Source of the DNA: Trichoplax adhaerens
Lineage: Eukaryota; Placozoa; Uniplacotomia; Trichoplacea; Trichoplacidae
Direction of reading: 5' to 3'
DNA length: 64,000 nucleotides
Assembly (NCBI RefSeq): GCF_000150275.1
Contig: NW_002060945.1
Coordinates: 2,255,172-2,319,171 of the forward strand
A program made the translations under genes and the position numbers. Of the stretch, positions 38,401-52,415 are shown in pieces. The notes beneath the pieces were generated by a model that worked only from the letters and a program-made list of their open reading frames with translations, did no database searches and had not been told where the DNA came from. Numbering within the stretch: position 1 is the first letter of the stretch; every line of letters begins with the position of its first letter.

Positions 38401-40086
38401 AATTGATTAATAGCTGAACTACCATAGATAGATTCAATAGCGCCATGTTATTAATTAGACGTTATATGCAACAATCATATACTAGCAATTGTAATTGAAG
38501 ATTATTTCTAATCGATAAAATTCATGAGTTAGATATTGCTGTTGATCAGTTTAAATAAGATATAAAGTAAAAATGCTGCTACGAAATATAAAAGAATCCA
38601 TTTTTATTTAGCTACGATCGATCATAACAATTGTCAGGTATCGCTTGTTTTCCTATTTGAGTATTTTCTATCAATGTTGGCATTGTATCTCTAGGACAAT
38701 TTCTCATTCCAATTACTGTAGATGGTTTTATCATAAAAGATTAATCAACACTGTTCTATCAAGAAATAGATCATTGTTATGAACCATCGCATGGCAACAC
38801 TGTCCTGTTGATTTATTTTATAGCAGGATATTCTGTGCTTATCGTGATTAATTCGTGGATCGATTCAGAGTGTTGCTCAAAGAAATTTTGCAGCCAGAAC
38901 TAAAATTGCTATGCCTTGCTAACTAACTGGTTCAAATAGTAATTTATTCAATGCCAGCGAAAGCTTGGAAATCAATCCGTTTTAAGATTAACCCAAAAAT
39001 AAAGTTGTCTATAATATCCTGAACATTAACACATTGCTTGGAAGCTGACAATCAGTTATTAATATAATAAACTGACCAAGCTTGATTATGAAGAAGTTTT
39101 AAGATCGATTAATACTTTTGTTAAATATATCTTCCGATTTTTTATATACTTTGATCGTTAGATAACTAACAATAAGTTACGAACAAATTAGTTTAAGATC
39201 GATTAGCAGAAATACTGGAAAAAATTATACTCGAACTGTATAATCTAAGCAGCTAGCTATACATTACTCGCTAACTGACTTTAATTTACTAATTACAATC
39301 GTTGCCCAAAGTTAACAATTATGTAACACAAGATAGACTGATCAAGTTGCCGGCCCTATCTTAGGATGCGATGTTAGTGGTTAAAAGGGATTCTAATTTA
39401 CTGATTAAAAGCCAAAGATTGTTATTCACGATCGCTTGCGATCTAAATATAAGTTTTCCGCATCCCTTCTCTGATCATAATTACTAATTAATAGGCAAAA
39501 TTTGACTATGAAAGAGTGTAAGGTCAATTGATAAAGTTTATTTAAGACCGCTTTCGGCTTTCGAGCTTGTATATTAATTGTTAACTGCTCAACTACAAGG
39601 AACTAATTAGTAATAGCATAATAAAGCCTAAATGTAGAAAATGAAATTACTTTCCTACATTTAAACTATCTCAAGCATAAAAATTAGCTATTGTTGTTAC
39701 AAAATTACTAAATATTATGACGAGAACGCTCGCAGAGCCATAAAATATAGAGCTAAAGGAAGAGTTACTGTTTTAATCCACCAAAAAACCCATTTTCAAC
39801 GACATATTCTGAACGTTTTCCAATTTCTATTAAATTCATTCTAGAGTATGAGTTTATATAGCAATCTAACTTAACTTCAATTTTATTTCATATATCAACT
39901 CTATATCGTAGAACGGTAGTTTACAGTCAAATTTATTTCAACTATTATCCATATATTCTGATAGCCTTCGAATCTAAGTCGACATGTTAAGCATTTGTTA
40001 TATTCCTTAATAGCATTTCAACTTACTTTCAGGCTGATTTCAGCCATGAACTAATGTTCTTACAGCATTATAATTTTTACTAAGAA
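32421..40086. other. Gene-poor AT-rich desert
   Basis: No intact gene, RNA gene or clear array seen. Open frames of 60-90 codons here (for example 32372-32650, 33671-33862, 35325-35516) lack splice context and recognisable motifs. A 66-base stretch at 34858-34923 with complementary ends (CCGTTG/CAACGG) was examined as a tRNA and rejected. Confidence 0.45.
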
Positions 40087-40480
40087 ATCATTTCAAATCT
40101 AAACTATTGTGTACTTTCACATCAAGCGATATCTAAGTATTCAAGTAGTCTTGCAATTTTGTTTAGGGTTCACTGCAAGACCAGCGAACTAATCTGGTGG
40201 CTCTCTTATTTCTACTAGAGATCATTTCAAATCTTAACCACTAATGTCCAATTTATCATCCATATCAATTTGTATTTGAATATCCTAGTAGTCTAGCAAT
40301 TTCGTTTAGCACTGATTTTAAGGGCAACAAGCTAATTTAGTGTCTCTCTTATTTTTGCTAGAGTTCAATCCAATCATCAACTGCGGTACCTATCCAAGTA
40401 GCTCTGACGTACTCCTTTACATTTATTTCAAACATTGCCTATCCCAATAACATTCTAATGCACTCTATGACTCAATTCAT
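40087..40480. repeat. Tandem repeat, unit about 134-142 bp, about 3 copies
   Basis: ATCATTTCAAATCT-like words occur at 40087 and 40221 and, degraded, at about 40363. Each of the first two is followed by CAAGTAGTCTTGCAATTTTGTTTAG / TAGTAGTCTAGCAATTTCGTTTAG and CTCTCTTATTT.CTAG. The 68-codon frame at 40458-40664 begins in a degraded copy and is not supported as a gene. Confidence 0.75.
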
Positions 40481-41425
40481 AGATCAGCAAAATAATCTAG
40501 CAACAGTCCGGTTCACTTTGCATTTCAAGTATGACCAAACTAGTCGACAGATGCAAACATTGCCAGCTTTGCCTGTTCTAACTCAAAGTCTTCATAAACG
40601 GGATAAAGCATCAGGCGGACGTAACAAATTAATTCAAGTCTGTAAAAATGCACCGACTCTATAATAAAACTTTAATATTAATAATATTGGATTAGATTTG
40701 ATTTGTTCCGTTAAAGGAAATTAATTTTGATGGACGGCACAAGCTATCGCTGCTCACTAATTAAGTTATTAGTTGACAGCCTCTATCATGTCATGTGTAA
40801 AGTTATGTTATAATTACTTCCAATTCGAAAGTCAATAAATAAAATTAACTCAATAGGTTAAAGTAAGTAATATCTAGTTTTTCAGTCATTCAATCTCAGC
40901 TGAGACGAAATCCTTGACGTGATGACGATCTAAATACTTTATGAAGGTAAACCTAATTTATATTATATAGCAATATCTAGCAGATAGTTTCTAGCTAAAT
41001 CAATAAGAGTCTGTCAGCTCTTCCTTTTTGCCATAGTTACAATCAATATTAGAGTAATCCCGATCCAAAACAATAATAATCTTATTTTGAAATTTTATTT
41101 AAAAATCTTAGATACTGTTGTTGGCGACCTCGCTTGAAAGTGAAATAGCTTTTATATTTTATTCTGACAAAAAATGACTTATCGAATGGCAATGCTTGAT
41201 TATAATTCATTACTGAGCTAATCATAATGCTTAGGTGTATAACTTTCTTTTCTATAATAGCTAATTGGCAGCTACTCTTTTCATGCCTTCATTTTATTAC
41301 GATATTCTATCATTCCTTAATACTGACTGCATTTAGACAAGACAACTAATTGCTATCAGGAAAAGATGGCAATTTACCAAAGTTTTATTACTTGTCAATA
41401 CAAAAAATAATAGCGATTATGTCCA

Positions 41426-41705
41426 AAATAAATATTGCTTGACGGCCTGTGTAAATCAGTAAATCAGTTTGTTAATTCCTTCCTATAGGTTAAGATTATT
41501 GTTTAAAAATGTCATAGCTCGGTAACATAAAGTACAGCAGCACTATTCTCCAGAATAAATGTTGCCTGGTGGCCTGTAAAATCAGCGAATAAGTTTATTG
41601 ATTCCCTTCCTATAGGTTAAGATTACTGTTTAATAAAAGTCTTATTACTTGATAACATAAAGTATAGCGGCGATTATACCCTCAAATAAATATTGCATAG
41701 CTGCC
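41426..41705. repeat. Tandem duplication, unit about 128 bp, 2-3 copies
   Basis: AATAAATATTGC-like starts occur at about 41428, 41554 and 41684. CTTCCTATAGGTTAAGATTA appears at about 41482 and 41610, and AACATAAAGTA.AGC.GC in both. Confidence 0.8.
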
Positions 41706-42212
41706 CGTGATAAGAATTCTCCACAGGTATCTGTAGAAAGTGGCCGCCATACATCATAATAAAGCTGATATGATAGTGCTGTGTAGATCAGTATTGCATA
41801 ACAGTGTTGTAGATCGACAAATAGATTTTAATTTAAAAAAATTCCAAATAAAAAAAATCAAATACAAAAAATTTAAAATAAATGTTCTACTATATAGATT
41901 GGAAACTTAGTAAAGTTATTAAATTCATACGTTAATAATCAATATTGCCTCAGGTTGAAGAGAAAATGTTTATCTAATGACAAGTTGATTGCCTTCCTAT
42001 TAATAAAGCCTCATTATTCTAAATTTACGGGTTAATTTGTTTACTATCTAACTAATCAGCATTCATCATGTCTTTGAACTTTTTTGTTTGAAAGAATTAA
42101 TTAAACTTACTCTGCAAGTTTTATTTTTTAATATTACCCTACTTAGCAAATACGAACCCTAAAAAAATTTTTGCCATTAAATATTCCATAACATGAATTA
42201 CAGCCATTAGTG

Positions 42213-42410
42213 TTAAAATAACTTCATACGGCTACAAGAATACTTAACAAGAAGAAGTTGAAGATTGGAAAATTGAATCCTATCCTGTGCATTCTCTCCT
42301 GGAATCCACCGAATTGATCTGCTGTCATTCACGTTCCTACACAGTAAGCATTTTACTTTATCAATATTGCTGTCCATTTCTTCCGCCCTTCCCCACAGCT
42401 TCTTGTACAT
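42213..42410 (-). pseudogene. Isolated 65-codon coding-like frame
   Basis: It begins MYKKLWGRAEEMDSNIDKVK and continues CLLCRNVNDSRSIRWIPGEN, with GC and charge content unlike its AT-rich surroundings and a CxxC pair. There is no clear donor at its end; after LLLVK the translation becomes less protein-like. A diverged copy of its ATG region (TTCTTGTACAT words) lies about 290 bases to the right. It could be an exon or a gene fragment; no family recognised. Confidence 0.3.
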
Positions 42411-42659
42411 ACATTCTTTGATGCAATCAAGCTAACCTAATCTCTCTCTCCCCGCTATTCGGCACTTTACCTCAGTAATTTAATAATTCACATTATACTG
42501 GATTTCTCGCAGCTTTTCTATATCTAGAATGATAAGTATAATTGTAATTTTCTACTAAAATAAATTATGATCATTTTCTTCTGAAATTTTAACAAATTGA
42601 TGTCCTGTTAATAATATTCCTCTACACTAATCAATTCAGTAAATCATTACTGGTATAAA

Positions 42660-44230
42660 TTTTCTTTGGCCCTTTTCTTTTGGATTCTTGTACATTCTCT
42701 AATACAATCGCGTCAATTTGATATTTTTTGTCCTTGACACTTTATCATCGTTTGTAAATTTAACATTGTTGTTGCGCTAAATTTCTTGAGCCGTTTTCCC
42801 TGTGCTTAAAATGATGCATACAATATGAACTTGCTGTTACAGAAAATTATACTATACTTGTATGATTATTTACAACATAAGAAGATCGAAAGTAGAAATT
42901 TCATTGTGAATATCGACGGAGGCGAACCTTTTGAAAGTTTTATCACGTTATCTTGAACAAAATAGTGACGGAAGAATGTTATTTATTTACCTTGAGTCAT
43001 AATTTATTGTTCATCGGAGAGTTCCATTTTATATTATAACAGTACTCAGTTGTTTATGAATATTGCCTTGGTAGCAATAACAAGTACAGTACGCAGAAGA
43101 ACTTCATTTATTTTATCTTGAATGATTGTTCAATAGGGCTTGAATTTGCGCTATAAATTTATTCCCCTATAGTCAACTTTATGCTCTTGACAATTTGTCA
43201 TTGATGAACATGTAGAAGAATGCTATTGATTTCGCCTTCAATTATTGTGCAAGCAGGATAATAAAATTAATATTGTATTCTGCTTTACTCTTGAATATTT
43301 AACTAGATGCTAATAACAACCATATAAAAATATGTCATTGATTCAATTAATAAATTGAGCTTCAATTTGACGGTAGAGACTTATTTTGTTTATTGGCAAC
43401 AAATTATCTAATTTTAAGGCAATGACAAATTTGTTGAAAAATTCTATTTACGTTGGCGTAAATTACTGTACATAAATCACAATAAATTGATGTTGTGTTC
43501 TAAACTGTTCATGATGAGCTTGGTAGACTATATCTTCATAGTAATAGAAACAGCTTGAAAGAATTTTATTAAATTTATTATTTAATAGGCTTAAATTTAA
43601 TATGGAAAATCAATTTACGCTTAGATAATAATTCTTCCATTTTGTCAAAGAGCGTAGAAAAATTCAATTTATTTCGACTCAAATGATTCTGCTAATAGAA
43701 TATTGAATCTATACCAGCATGTATTTTGATTCCCAGATATTCAATTTTCTGGCAATAGCAACCTTAAAGAAAAGCATTATTAAATAATGATGTAAGCTGG
43801 GCTTAAATTCAACCTTACAGGTTGAATTTTACGAAGAAGAACAGTTTTTTCATTTTGTGAAAGACGCGGAGGAGTTTTACTTACTTAACCCTTATCTTAA
43901 CCTTCGTATAAGAGAATAAATTAATGTTGATTTTGATTTGTTATTCATTAGTCAATTTTACACGTTAGTAATACTTTTTAAAGGTACAGAAAAATAGAAT
44001 CAATTAATTTCTATCAAAACTGTCTCACTTATAGAACTTTAAATTGCCGGTGTGGGCTGATTTACTCGCTGATTGAAAATTTTCGTACAGTAGAAAATAC
44101 GCGGAGGAATTTTATCCACGTGGCTTCAAGTTATTATATACTTTCAGCACACTAAATCCTGCTAATTTTACCTTTAAGTTATTGAACGAAACCACATTTG
44201 AAGTTTATGTTGCCGACTAATCTTTCGTTA
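42660..44230. repeat. Highly diverged tandem array, unit about 110-130 bp
   Basis: A weak consensus, AGAAGAATTT-ATTTATTTA-CTTGAATGATTGT-CAATAGGCTTGAATTT, recurs at about 42970, 43090, 43210, 43325, 43430, 43555, 43650, 43855 and 44090. Copies share only short words, so the array is old. No coding potential seen. Confidence 0.55.
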
Positions 44231-47200
44231 GCGAATTTTAGGCTAATGATAATTATTTAGCTTAATGACCAAGCGATAAATATCCAGAAATATATTTAAT
44301 TGCAGTGTATATAGATAGCTTCAAACATTTTTATGACTAGTTTTCTTACTTTTGTGGTTGTGTTAAGCATTTATTTTAGAACATAATATGTTAGTAAGCA
44401 CCCACAGGAATTAAAAATATTTTTATTATGAAGTCATTGTGCAAGTAAGACTATAAAATTGTGCAGTATTGATATCTTTAGCGGATTTTTTATAGCTGTA
44501 ATAGACATTTCGATCAGTACTTCATAATTATTATCAGAAAGAGCAAAAGTTGTTTGGCTTTTAATTAAATTACTGCTTTAGATTAGACGAGACTTAAATT
44601 GGCGTTGCCATGTGATCATCTTGTCTGTAGTATACTTTATAGCCTTTAAAGAAGTCAAAAGTGCTCGGGATTTATTTAGTAATTATGTAGATACCACTTG
44701 GAATTAATATCTACATGGACAAATCCGGCAATTGGTCGAAAATTCCAGAGCCATGATTATTCTCAGAACTTAATAATTAAAAAAGAACGAATGATAGTTT
44801 ATCTAATCTAAAATTAATAATTCATTCAGGAATTATATTTGGTGGCTGTGTAGTATTAAGACCCGATTCTTTATAGCCGTGAGAGTCTAATGGAAACAAA
44901 CGATTTGTTGACTCCTGAATGACGATAATGCTGCGGACTAACTTTTCACTGACGGCGAAATTTCCTGCCAACATTAATATCGACATAAAATATCTGGCAT
45001 TCATTAGAAAAAGGTTAATCGATTTCGCCTTTCGCCAAACCAACCCTTGAGATTTAAAATACAAAATCAAAATTTGATGCTACAACCGCTATTAGATATT
45101 CCAAGATGTCTTATGTGTTTACTTTTAGAAAGTTTGCTGTTAAAAATCCCTTTCGAATTCCTCGTTTCACAATATTCTTATAGTGTTTCGTCGATATCAA
45201 TTCTAATGGTAACTAATTCTCTCAGTAAAACGGTAGCCATAAATTGACTCATCTTTTATTGTAACAAGACTTGGGAAATTTATCATAACCATAAACTAGG
45301 TTATAGTTGTAGATTATGAACAATTTTGCAAACTAATAGGAAGGAATAAAATTAAAGGGAAAACGGTTGCTTAATTGTATTGATACCATTGCTCAAATAA
45401 ATTTCTATTTCTTAATTTGATGATGACACTCTTGATAAGTCAGTAAGTGGAATTAGTTAGATTTTAGTTTCAAGCTGTCTCTTAACTGAACAAATTAGAG
45501 ATATTTTTGAATAGCTATTTTCTAAAATTGATTAATAACTTGCTTTGGAGAGATTAACATCAACTTACCTATGAATTCATTATAGTAAAAATGTTGCTCA
45601 ATAATAAGGCATTCTTTTTGATGACTCTTAAAATAGCTTGCTTACAAATCGATTGTTGATGCACTTGAAATAGTGCAAGTAATCAATATTAAATCTTGCA
45701 ATAGTTTTAAATTTGGAGAAGGTAGAGCATTAATTATATACGGAAGGGCTATTATTCCAATAGATATCAAACTATCGTCAGAAGGTTAATATTTATGGAT
45801 GACTATGCTGAGAAATAATGATCAGGATGTAGCAAATACGTAATTGCCAGTAGCAATGGATAGATTTACTTAAAGAAGTAACAGAAATTATTTTACATGA
45901 TACAGCAAATAACATACCAAAAGGGCTACAACGATGCATGAAATAATCATATAGATAATGGCAATTATAAGGACAAAAAAGCAATTAGCGAAGCCCAATT
46001 ATTAGTCGAGAAACTAGACAAATCCCTTAAGGACCACTGATTTCTATTTCAAAGTTGTAAAATGCGGGTATAGTTCTTTAATATCGATATATAGGACTCT
46101 TCATAATTTGCATTGCAGCCCCAAATATAGCTTAGATTACGATCCAAGGTTGTACGAGAATAGTTAAATTTTATGTAAGTAAAAGTTGATAAATTAGTTC
46201 TAGTAATATTAAAATACTAGTTATTAGGTATATTAATTGTATACGTTACTTTTAGGATTATTGATCGTACAATTTTTGTTAAAAATTATTAATCTTAAAA
46301 TCCTGGCACAATATTGTGATAAAAACTAAAAGAAAATTTAGATAAAAGTAACTGTGACTAATCCTTCCTTCATCAAAAAAAGGTTATCTGTTATTTGCAT
46401 TATAGAGCCAATAAATGACTCAGTTTGTGCTAAATTACGTTAACTATTCCCCAACTAAAGGCAAACCATCCAATTGGATTGTTTAGCCATTTTTAACCTA
46501 ACAATTGCAATTTAGTGAATAACACTAAGGAAAATCAACCTCAGATATGTTTAGATGAATTATTAAATTGAATCGTTAGGCTTGAATAATTTCAATCACA
46601 GTTACATTAGGCATATTCAACTTAGGAAAACTCTAACCTTTATTTTGTTCTGAAAACTTCTTTCCAGAAATATCAGCCAGATTGCAAGAAACAGATGTTG
46701 GCATTTTACTTCCTGAGGTTCCCATTTCTTTATCCAGATAGTTATAACATCAAAATATTTACTTTTGCACCAATTGTCAGTAAGCTATAGAAGCTAACGT
46801 ATAGAAATTGCGGATACCAATTTAGATTATTCAGTAAAATAATTCTAATAGAAATTAATGAAACATTTTGATACCGGTATTTAGCTAAATTTAGCTATAG
46901 CGTAATACTAATGTTGAAAGTGAAACTGATTTCAATAAAGGTAGATGGATCAATTAAAATAATTATCGATATTATAGTAACAAACAGTTAATTTAATAAC
47001 ATACAGCACCATAGACTTTAATTCTGTTAAAATAATATCTTGATAAGGAAAAAATTAGATACAGGTGAGGATAAAATTTTCTTGCGAGGTAGTAAGCGCC
47101 TATGTCGTCTATTGCTACTAGAAGATAGCAATAAATGTTGAGTAATTTTGAATATAAGTTCATATTATTTTTTGCTAGTTATACAAGCTGACGATAATAA

Positions 47201-49800
47201 TATAATGGAGACTGACATCTAGTCCAGATAAAAGGAAACTATGACTAATTAATATACGGATACAATACACTAACATTCAACCGGACTAGACATTGCACTA
47301 GTTGTTAATATCCATCGTCATTAAGCTAGAGTAGGTATGGAGATAATTACGAACGACTATTACTTTCATTTATAACAGTTCAAGCTAGTTGTAAGAGCCT
47401 ACTCTAATGCTTCGACTGAATACATGAAGGCAGTCTAGATGACGTTTAAAGTAAACTCTTAAAAATTATAAAAAATTGTGAGAGGGTGATTTAGCCATTG
47501 TAGGGAAGATGAAATGATGTTAGTAGAAAGCCGCAATACTGATAAAGCTAAAATAATGCTAACTTAGTTTAAATTGAATTTAATGTACAAAATTCTATGC
47601 TGAATTTGAGAGGATAGTCTAATCTTTCCGGGAAATAATTAAATAGAGTGGATGACGAAATCGAAAGGAATTCGAGCTAGAAGATGGCACAGAGATTAGT
47701 CTTAATCAAACTGAAGATTGATATTCGCAATCTTCAAAGCTGACCAAGCAAAGCTACTCTAATCTTGGAAGATGAGAAAGTAGCAAACGAAGATATGAGA
47801 ATGTGAAAGACATACAGGCAAACAAAGTACGGAGCAAAATACATAAATTATTCTTACAATGATATTCATAGCCGATTAGAAGAGATTGATCTATTATTTG
47901 AGTGAGAAAGGGATTTATTATGAATGTTTAAAATTCATCATTGTCTAGGTAGAAGTCACATATCACGATGAAATATCGAGAGTACTCGCGTTAAATTTCC
48001 AACTGTCATCTGCCATCAACTGCTATAAGGTTTTTAATGCTCGGTGAGATGAATGTGTAGTATGCGTTATCGGCTGATATTAATTTGGATTGAAAAATAC
48101 TCTGTTCAAAGCTGGTGATCATCCGAATCAATTAGTCTTATATTTCTCGTATTACATGATAATTTTAATCAATCAACCTTAATAATTACATAGAAAGAAT
48201 TTGAGATATAATTTCTCATCAAAAACCTCTTCTCGAAAGGACCAATCAATCTATTCAGCATTCATTGAATTTATAACTAACAAACATATACGATGGTGGT
48301 CGATAAGGTCGCAAGGTTAGACATGTATTTTAAGCATAAATATTGGATGAGAGTCAATTAAAGAAAAACAAATTTAAAGTCTCAAAATCTTCAGCAGGTA
48401 GAAACTAGATTTTAGAAAATAAACGCTTACATCATAAAAATTACGTGAAAGTGAAATGATAACCGGCATAATAGAGGATAAACCACTTATTTTAATAGGA
48501 AATACCTTTAAAAATGAGACAAAGATGATTTGCTATAGAATGATTAAACTTTCTTTCCGGCTATCATTGACCAGAGCGACGATAATAAAATAAATTAAGC
48601 AAGATTGTTTGCCTTAAATAATCTTTTCTGTCGATTTATTCTACTGCTATTGCCCGTCTAGATTGCAAAACTTGTCTGATTCAAGCAGAGCCTATGTAGA
48701 ATTTGGATGGAGGTGATAATGATTCGACAAGTGTTTTCGTCTGAATATTTGTGTTTTCAAAGACAGATGTAGTCGTTCCTATCGTAACCAAAACCAAGCA
48801 AATAGATCATTTATACCAATTGAAATGGATAGAATAGCCTAACTCTAATATTAATTATCGTCTACCTTGAACATACTTGTATTATTTTCTTATAAATATA
48901 GGAAATTTTTCCACTTACTACTGCTAGAATAACAATAATTAAATGATTGTTTTATAATTGAATAGCCAAATTAATCAAGCACCCAAGATGTTAATTGAAA
49001 GACAATATTGTATTGATTTTCATTTTGAAATAATTGAGAATCTTTTTGTCTGCTTTATCACTATTCATTTTTAACTATATCTCTAAATTTGCGTGCATTC
49101 TCTTTGAAAAAAGACTATATTAAGATATGTTAAAAGGAACGGTTACAAGCTTGGTGCTGCCAATGGATAGTCAAAGTAAAAACGATGTTAAAAGGAAAAG
49201 CACTCTCGCCAATATAGTTTACCTCCCCTTACCTTCTAATATTAGAGTAGACTATATTTTTCAATATTGAAGTAATGATTTTAATTAATCCAATTTACTT
49301 CTGTGGCTAGGAATAAGCTGAAAGAATTATTTTTTTATTGCCTGAGGTAATAAAAATGCAATACAACGATGGTAACGATGGAGGATTAACTTGAAGTAGG
49401 CAGCGATCATGCGGTATATCAGCATAGAATAGGATAGCCCAAATTTTTCATCAGTTGATTGTTTTCTATTATCGAGTCAAGTTAGCAGTTAAATTCTAAA
49501 CTGTCCAATTATTCAATTATGTAATACAGACGATAAATGTAGTAGCAGTTTAATTTTAGAACAGTAAAAATCTGTTAGAAAACAATGATTAAAGACAAAT
49601 AAAGCCAGTTCTAGGATAGACTTGAAAGAGTTACCATAAGTAAAATTGTTTTACAGACAGTGATCAACTGATAGATTAAATTATGCATTAACAACGATGA
49701 ACTAAAATTTGAAAGGGAAGGTAGTGCTTTAAACTAAATACGCAAGGTACAAGCTTTAGGAAGCAAAAGGTGTATCCTAGTCGACCTATTCTCTGTCTGC
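44231..49800. other. Gene-poor AT-rich stretch with weak coding-like traces
   Basis: No gene supported. Overlapping opposite-strand frames at 44822-45247 lack splice context. Around 47640-47860 the plus strand is Glu/Lys/Asp-codon rich with scattered stops, suggesting another decayed coding relic, too broken to define. Confidence 0.4.
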
Positions 49801-50145
49801 TTGGGAGATTATTATATTTTAAATTCCTCGTAGAGAAGGATAACTCGAAAGATCTTTTAGTCGACTTATGTTCTATATATTTGTGGGGTTACTGTATTTT
49901 TAATTTCTCTTAGAAGCAGATAAGTCGTGAGATCTTTTTGGAGCAATATTGTAGCAAGTACTACTTGATGATAAGTTAAATCAATTGATATATTGCCTGG
50001 GAAATATAAGGCATATTCTATCAGCTTCTGGGATTATTGTATTTTTAATTTCTCTTAGAAAAGGACAAATCGAAAGATCGTTCAGGGCAATATTGGAGCA
50101 AGTACTAGCTAGTAATAAGTTAGATTAATCGGTATACTGCCTACG
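49800..50145. repeat. Interspersed/tandem repeat copies, 2-3
   Basis: CTGTATTTTTAATTTCTCTTAGAA / TTGTATTTTTAATTTCTCTTAGAA followed by GAAAGATC words occur near 49893 and 50037. GGGCAATATTGGAGCAAGTACTAG resembles GGAGCAATATTGTAGCAAGTACTAC near 49940. The unit is about 145 bp. Confidence 0.7.
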
Positions 50146-50949
50146 GTGGTAGATATAGAAACCAATTGGAAAGCAGAAAGCGTATTATTAAAGTTGATTT
50201 GTTATACCAATTCTACCCGTAGGGCCACCAAATTCAATATTGGTCTAGCTCCATTTTTGGTGAGTTTATTCACTAAGCAAGCTAAGAATAGGATAAAGCC
50301 TTTACTTGTTATTCAATCTACAGAAAAGTCTATAAAATGGTTTATTTATGCTACTATACGCGGGTTTTTATTACTGTCTTAAAATGCGGCAATTTTTTCC
50401 CTACATTTTCTTTTCATCTAGCAATTTGAGTTATCTTTCTTTTAATAACAATGATATAATCAAGAAGAAATCATCGGTTATCTTTTACTGTTCAAAAGTA
50501 TTTTTATTGTATTATGAATAGTGAGAAGGAGTACACCTGCATGATTCTATTTATCTGATGTTATTCTATTTGGATGTTGGCGTACTTCCTTATTTTCTGT
50601 CTACAACCAGGAATTGACTGTAAAAAATACTTGCTCGTTGTAAATTGAACTTTGAGCCATCAATATAGTTTCAAATATACAATGAAGACATAGGGATATT
50701 GGTGATATTTCATAGTTAACACATAATTATGACTTTTCTTTATATGTAATATTAATATGAAAACTACTATTTTTGTTATCCTACGGGAAATGGTCAGCTT
50801 GGTTTTTATCATTGATCGTGTTCAAATACATTTTGAACAATAAGAAGATTTTAATAGCAAAAGTAGTTATGATAACCGTATGATGATGGTCTTTGAAAGT
50901 TCTGTTTTGGATATTTCCTTGTAGCTAAAACAGTCGCTAAATCGCTATT

Positions 50950-51420
50950 TCTCAAATTAATTTATCAGCTCCATCCTATTTAAGTAATAAGAGAACGTTT
51001 CCTAGAAATGGCTTACTAATGCAAGAGGCTATCATAAAGTGCCTTCAAATATTATACACTAAAAGCATTCATACAGTTTGCAACTTTCGTCTTGTTAGTG
51101 AAGTAAAACAGTATTTGCTGGGATTGATTCGTAAATCCTGTAGTTATTGATTTGGATAAGATTAAAATTAAATCGAACATAAATAGCTAAATTATCAATT
51201 TTAAAAATTAATTTAAAGTAGTTTATTGTAATGAGAAGAAAAGCGATGTTGAATAGAACGAGTTAGCACTTTGCAAGTGCTAAAACTGCTATTTTCTTAA
51301 CCAATTTGTAAAATTTTATTCTATTTGATGGAGTAAAACACATTTTGCTAGAATTGAATTTCTACTTTAGGGTTTGTGACACAAATAAAATTAGAATGAA
51401 TCTAATATAATTAGTGATTT
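50950..51420. repeat. Diverged tandem duplication, unit about 230 bp
   Basis: GTGAAGTAAAACAGTATTTGCTGGGATTGA (about 51099) and GATGGAGTAAAACACATTTTGCTAGAATTGA (about 51328) correspond, as do AAGAGAACG / TAGAACGAG words upstream. Confidence 0.55.
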
Positions 51421-51842
51421 AAAGGCAAAACATAGTACGTTTCTAAATGTTTGTCTATAGCTCGGTGGAAGAATGTAATCTTGTAGGTTTTCGTCAAGTA
51501 AAAAATTTATTACCAGTCTTATCTTCCAATATGTGATAGCATTAGCTATGAGTCAAAATAGTATGGCCTTTAATATCTAGTAAAATACGCTATTTGTATC
51601 ATTCCTACTCTTAAATGAATCATTTATGCAACGAGTTATAGACTAGATAATATAAGCCTTTAATTTCAGTATAAGAAAAATTTACTGCTTTCCATGCTCA
51701 ATTTCAACACTATACTATATAGGGCTAAGTAATATGTCACTTTGAATTCTTTAGCCAATAAAAAGTTTCGGTATTCTTCGTACTCATGGCTTCATAGTAA
51801 TACAGAGTTAAAAAAGGCCAATAAAACCTTCTTATATTGTTA

Positions 51843-52415
51843 AAGTTAAAATTTAGAATCCTTAATGATTAAACTAGTATAATTTACTAGTAGATCGATT
51901 GCCGCACTCTGATTAATTCTAATATCAAGTCTAGTTCAAGTACAAAGAATATTACTGTAATTCGACTTGGCTTAAAGTTAAAATTTAATGTTATCCTGAG
52001 CTCATATCCACGGTCTATCTCAGATTACCTGTAATCGTACCGAAATTGAAAATAATCATATTAGCTCCCATTTACGCCAATTTTCACCATATTACTTATA
52101 ATAGCAATGCTAGTAAAATCATCTAAATACAGTCAGAGTTAAAACTAAAACTTAATATTCTTGATGCTTAAACTAGCAATAGTTTACATCGTAGATAGAT
52201 TACCGTACCCTGGTCAACTCTAATATCATGCCTAGTTCAAGTGTAAGGAATATCACCAAAATTCGACTTGGATTGAAGTTAAAAATTAATTTTATCTTGC
52301 ACCCACCTAACAGTCTATCTCATATTGCCTGTAATCGTATTGAATAGAGAATAATCATATTGGCTCCCTTTTACGCCAATTTCACCATAATTACTTATGA
52401 TATTAATGCTAGAAC
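51843..52415. repeat. Tandem duplication, unit about 300 bp, 2 copies
   Basis: AAACTAG at 51871 and 52170 and AATGCTAG at 52105 and 52405 mark equivalent points. Between them CTAGTTCAAGT.YAA.GAATAT, ATTCGACTTGG and ACGCCAATTTTCACC are shared. The two copies are the most alike of the larger duplications here. Confidence 0.88.

Noticed and set aside
40458-40664. 68-codon frame with mixed composition (starts MHSMTQFIDQQNN)
   Set aside because: It begins inside a degraded tandem-repeat copy and has no donor/acceptor partners or recognisable domain.
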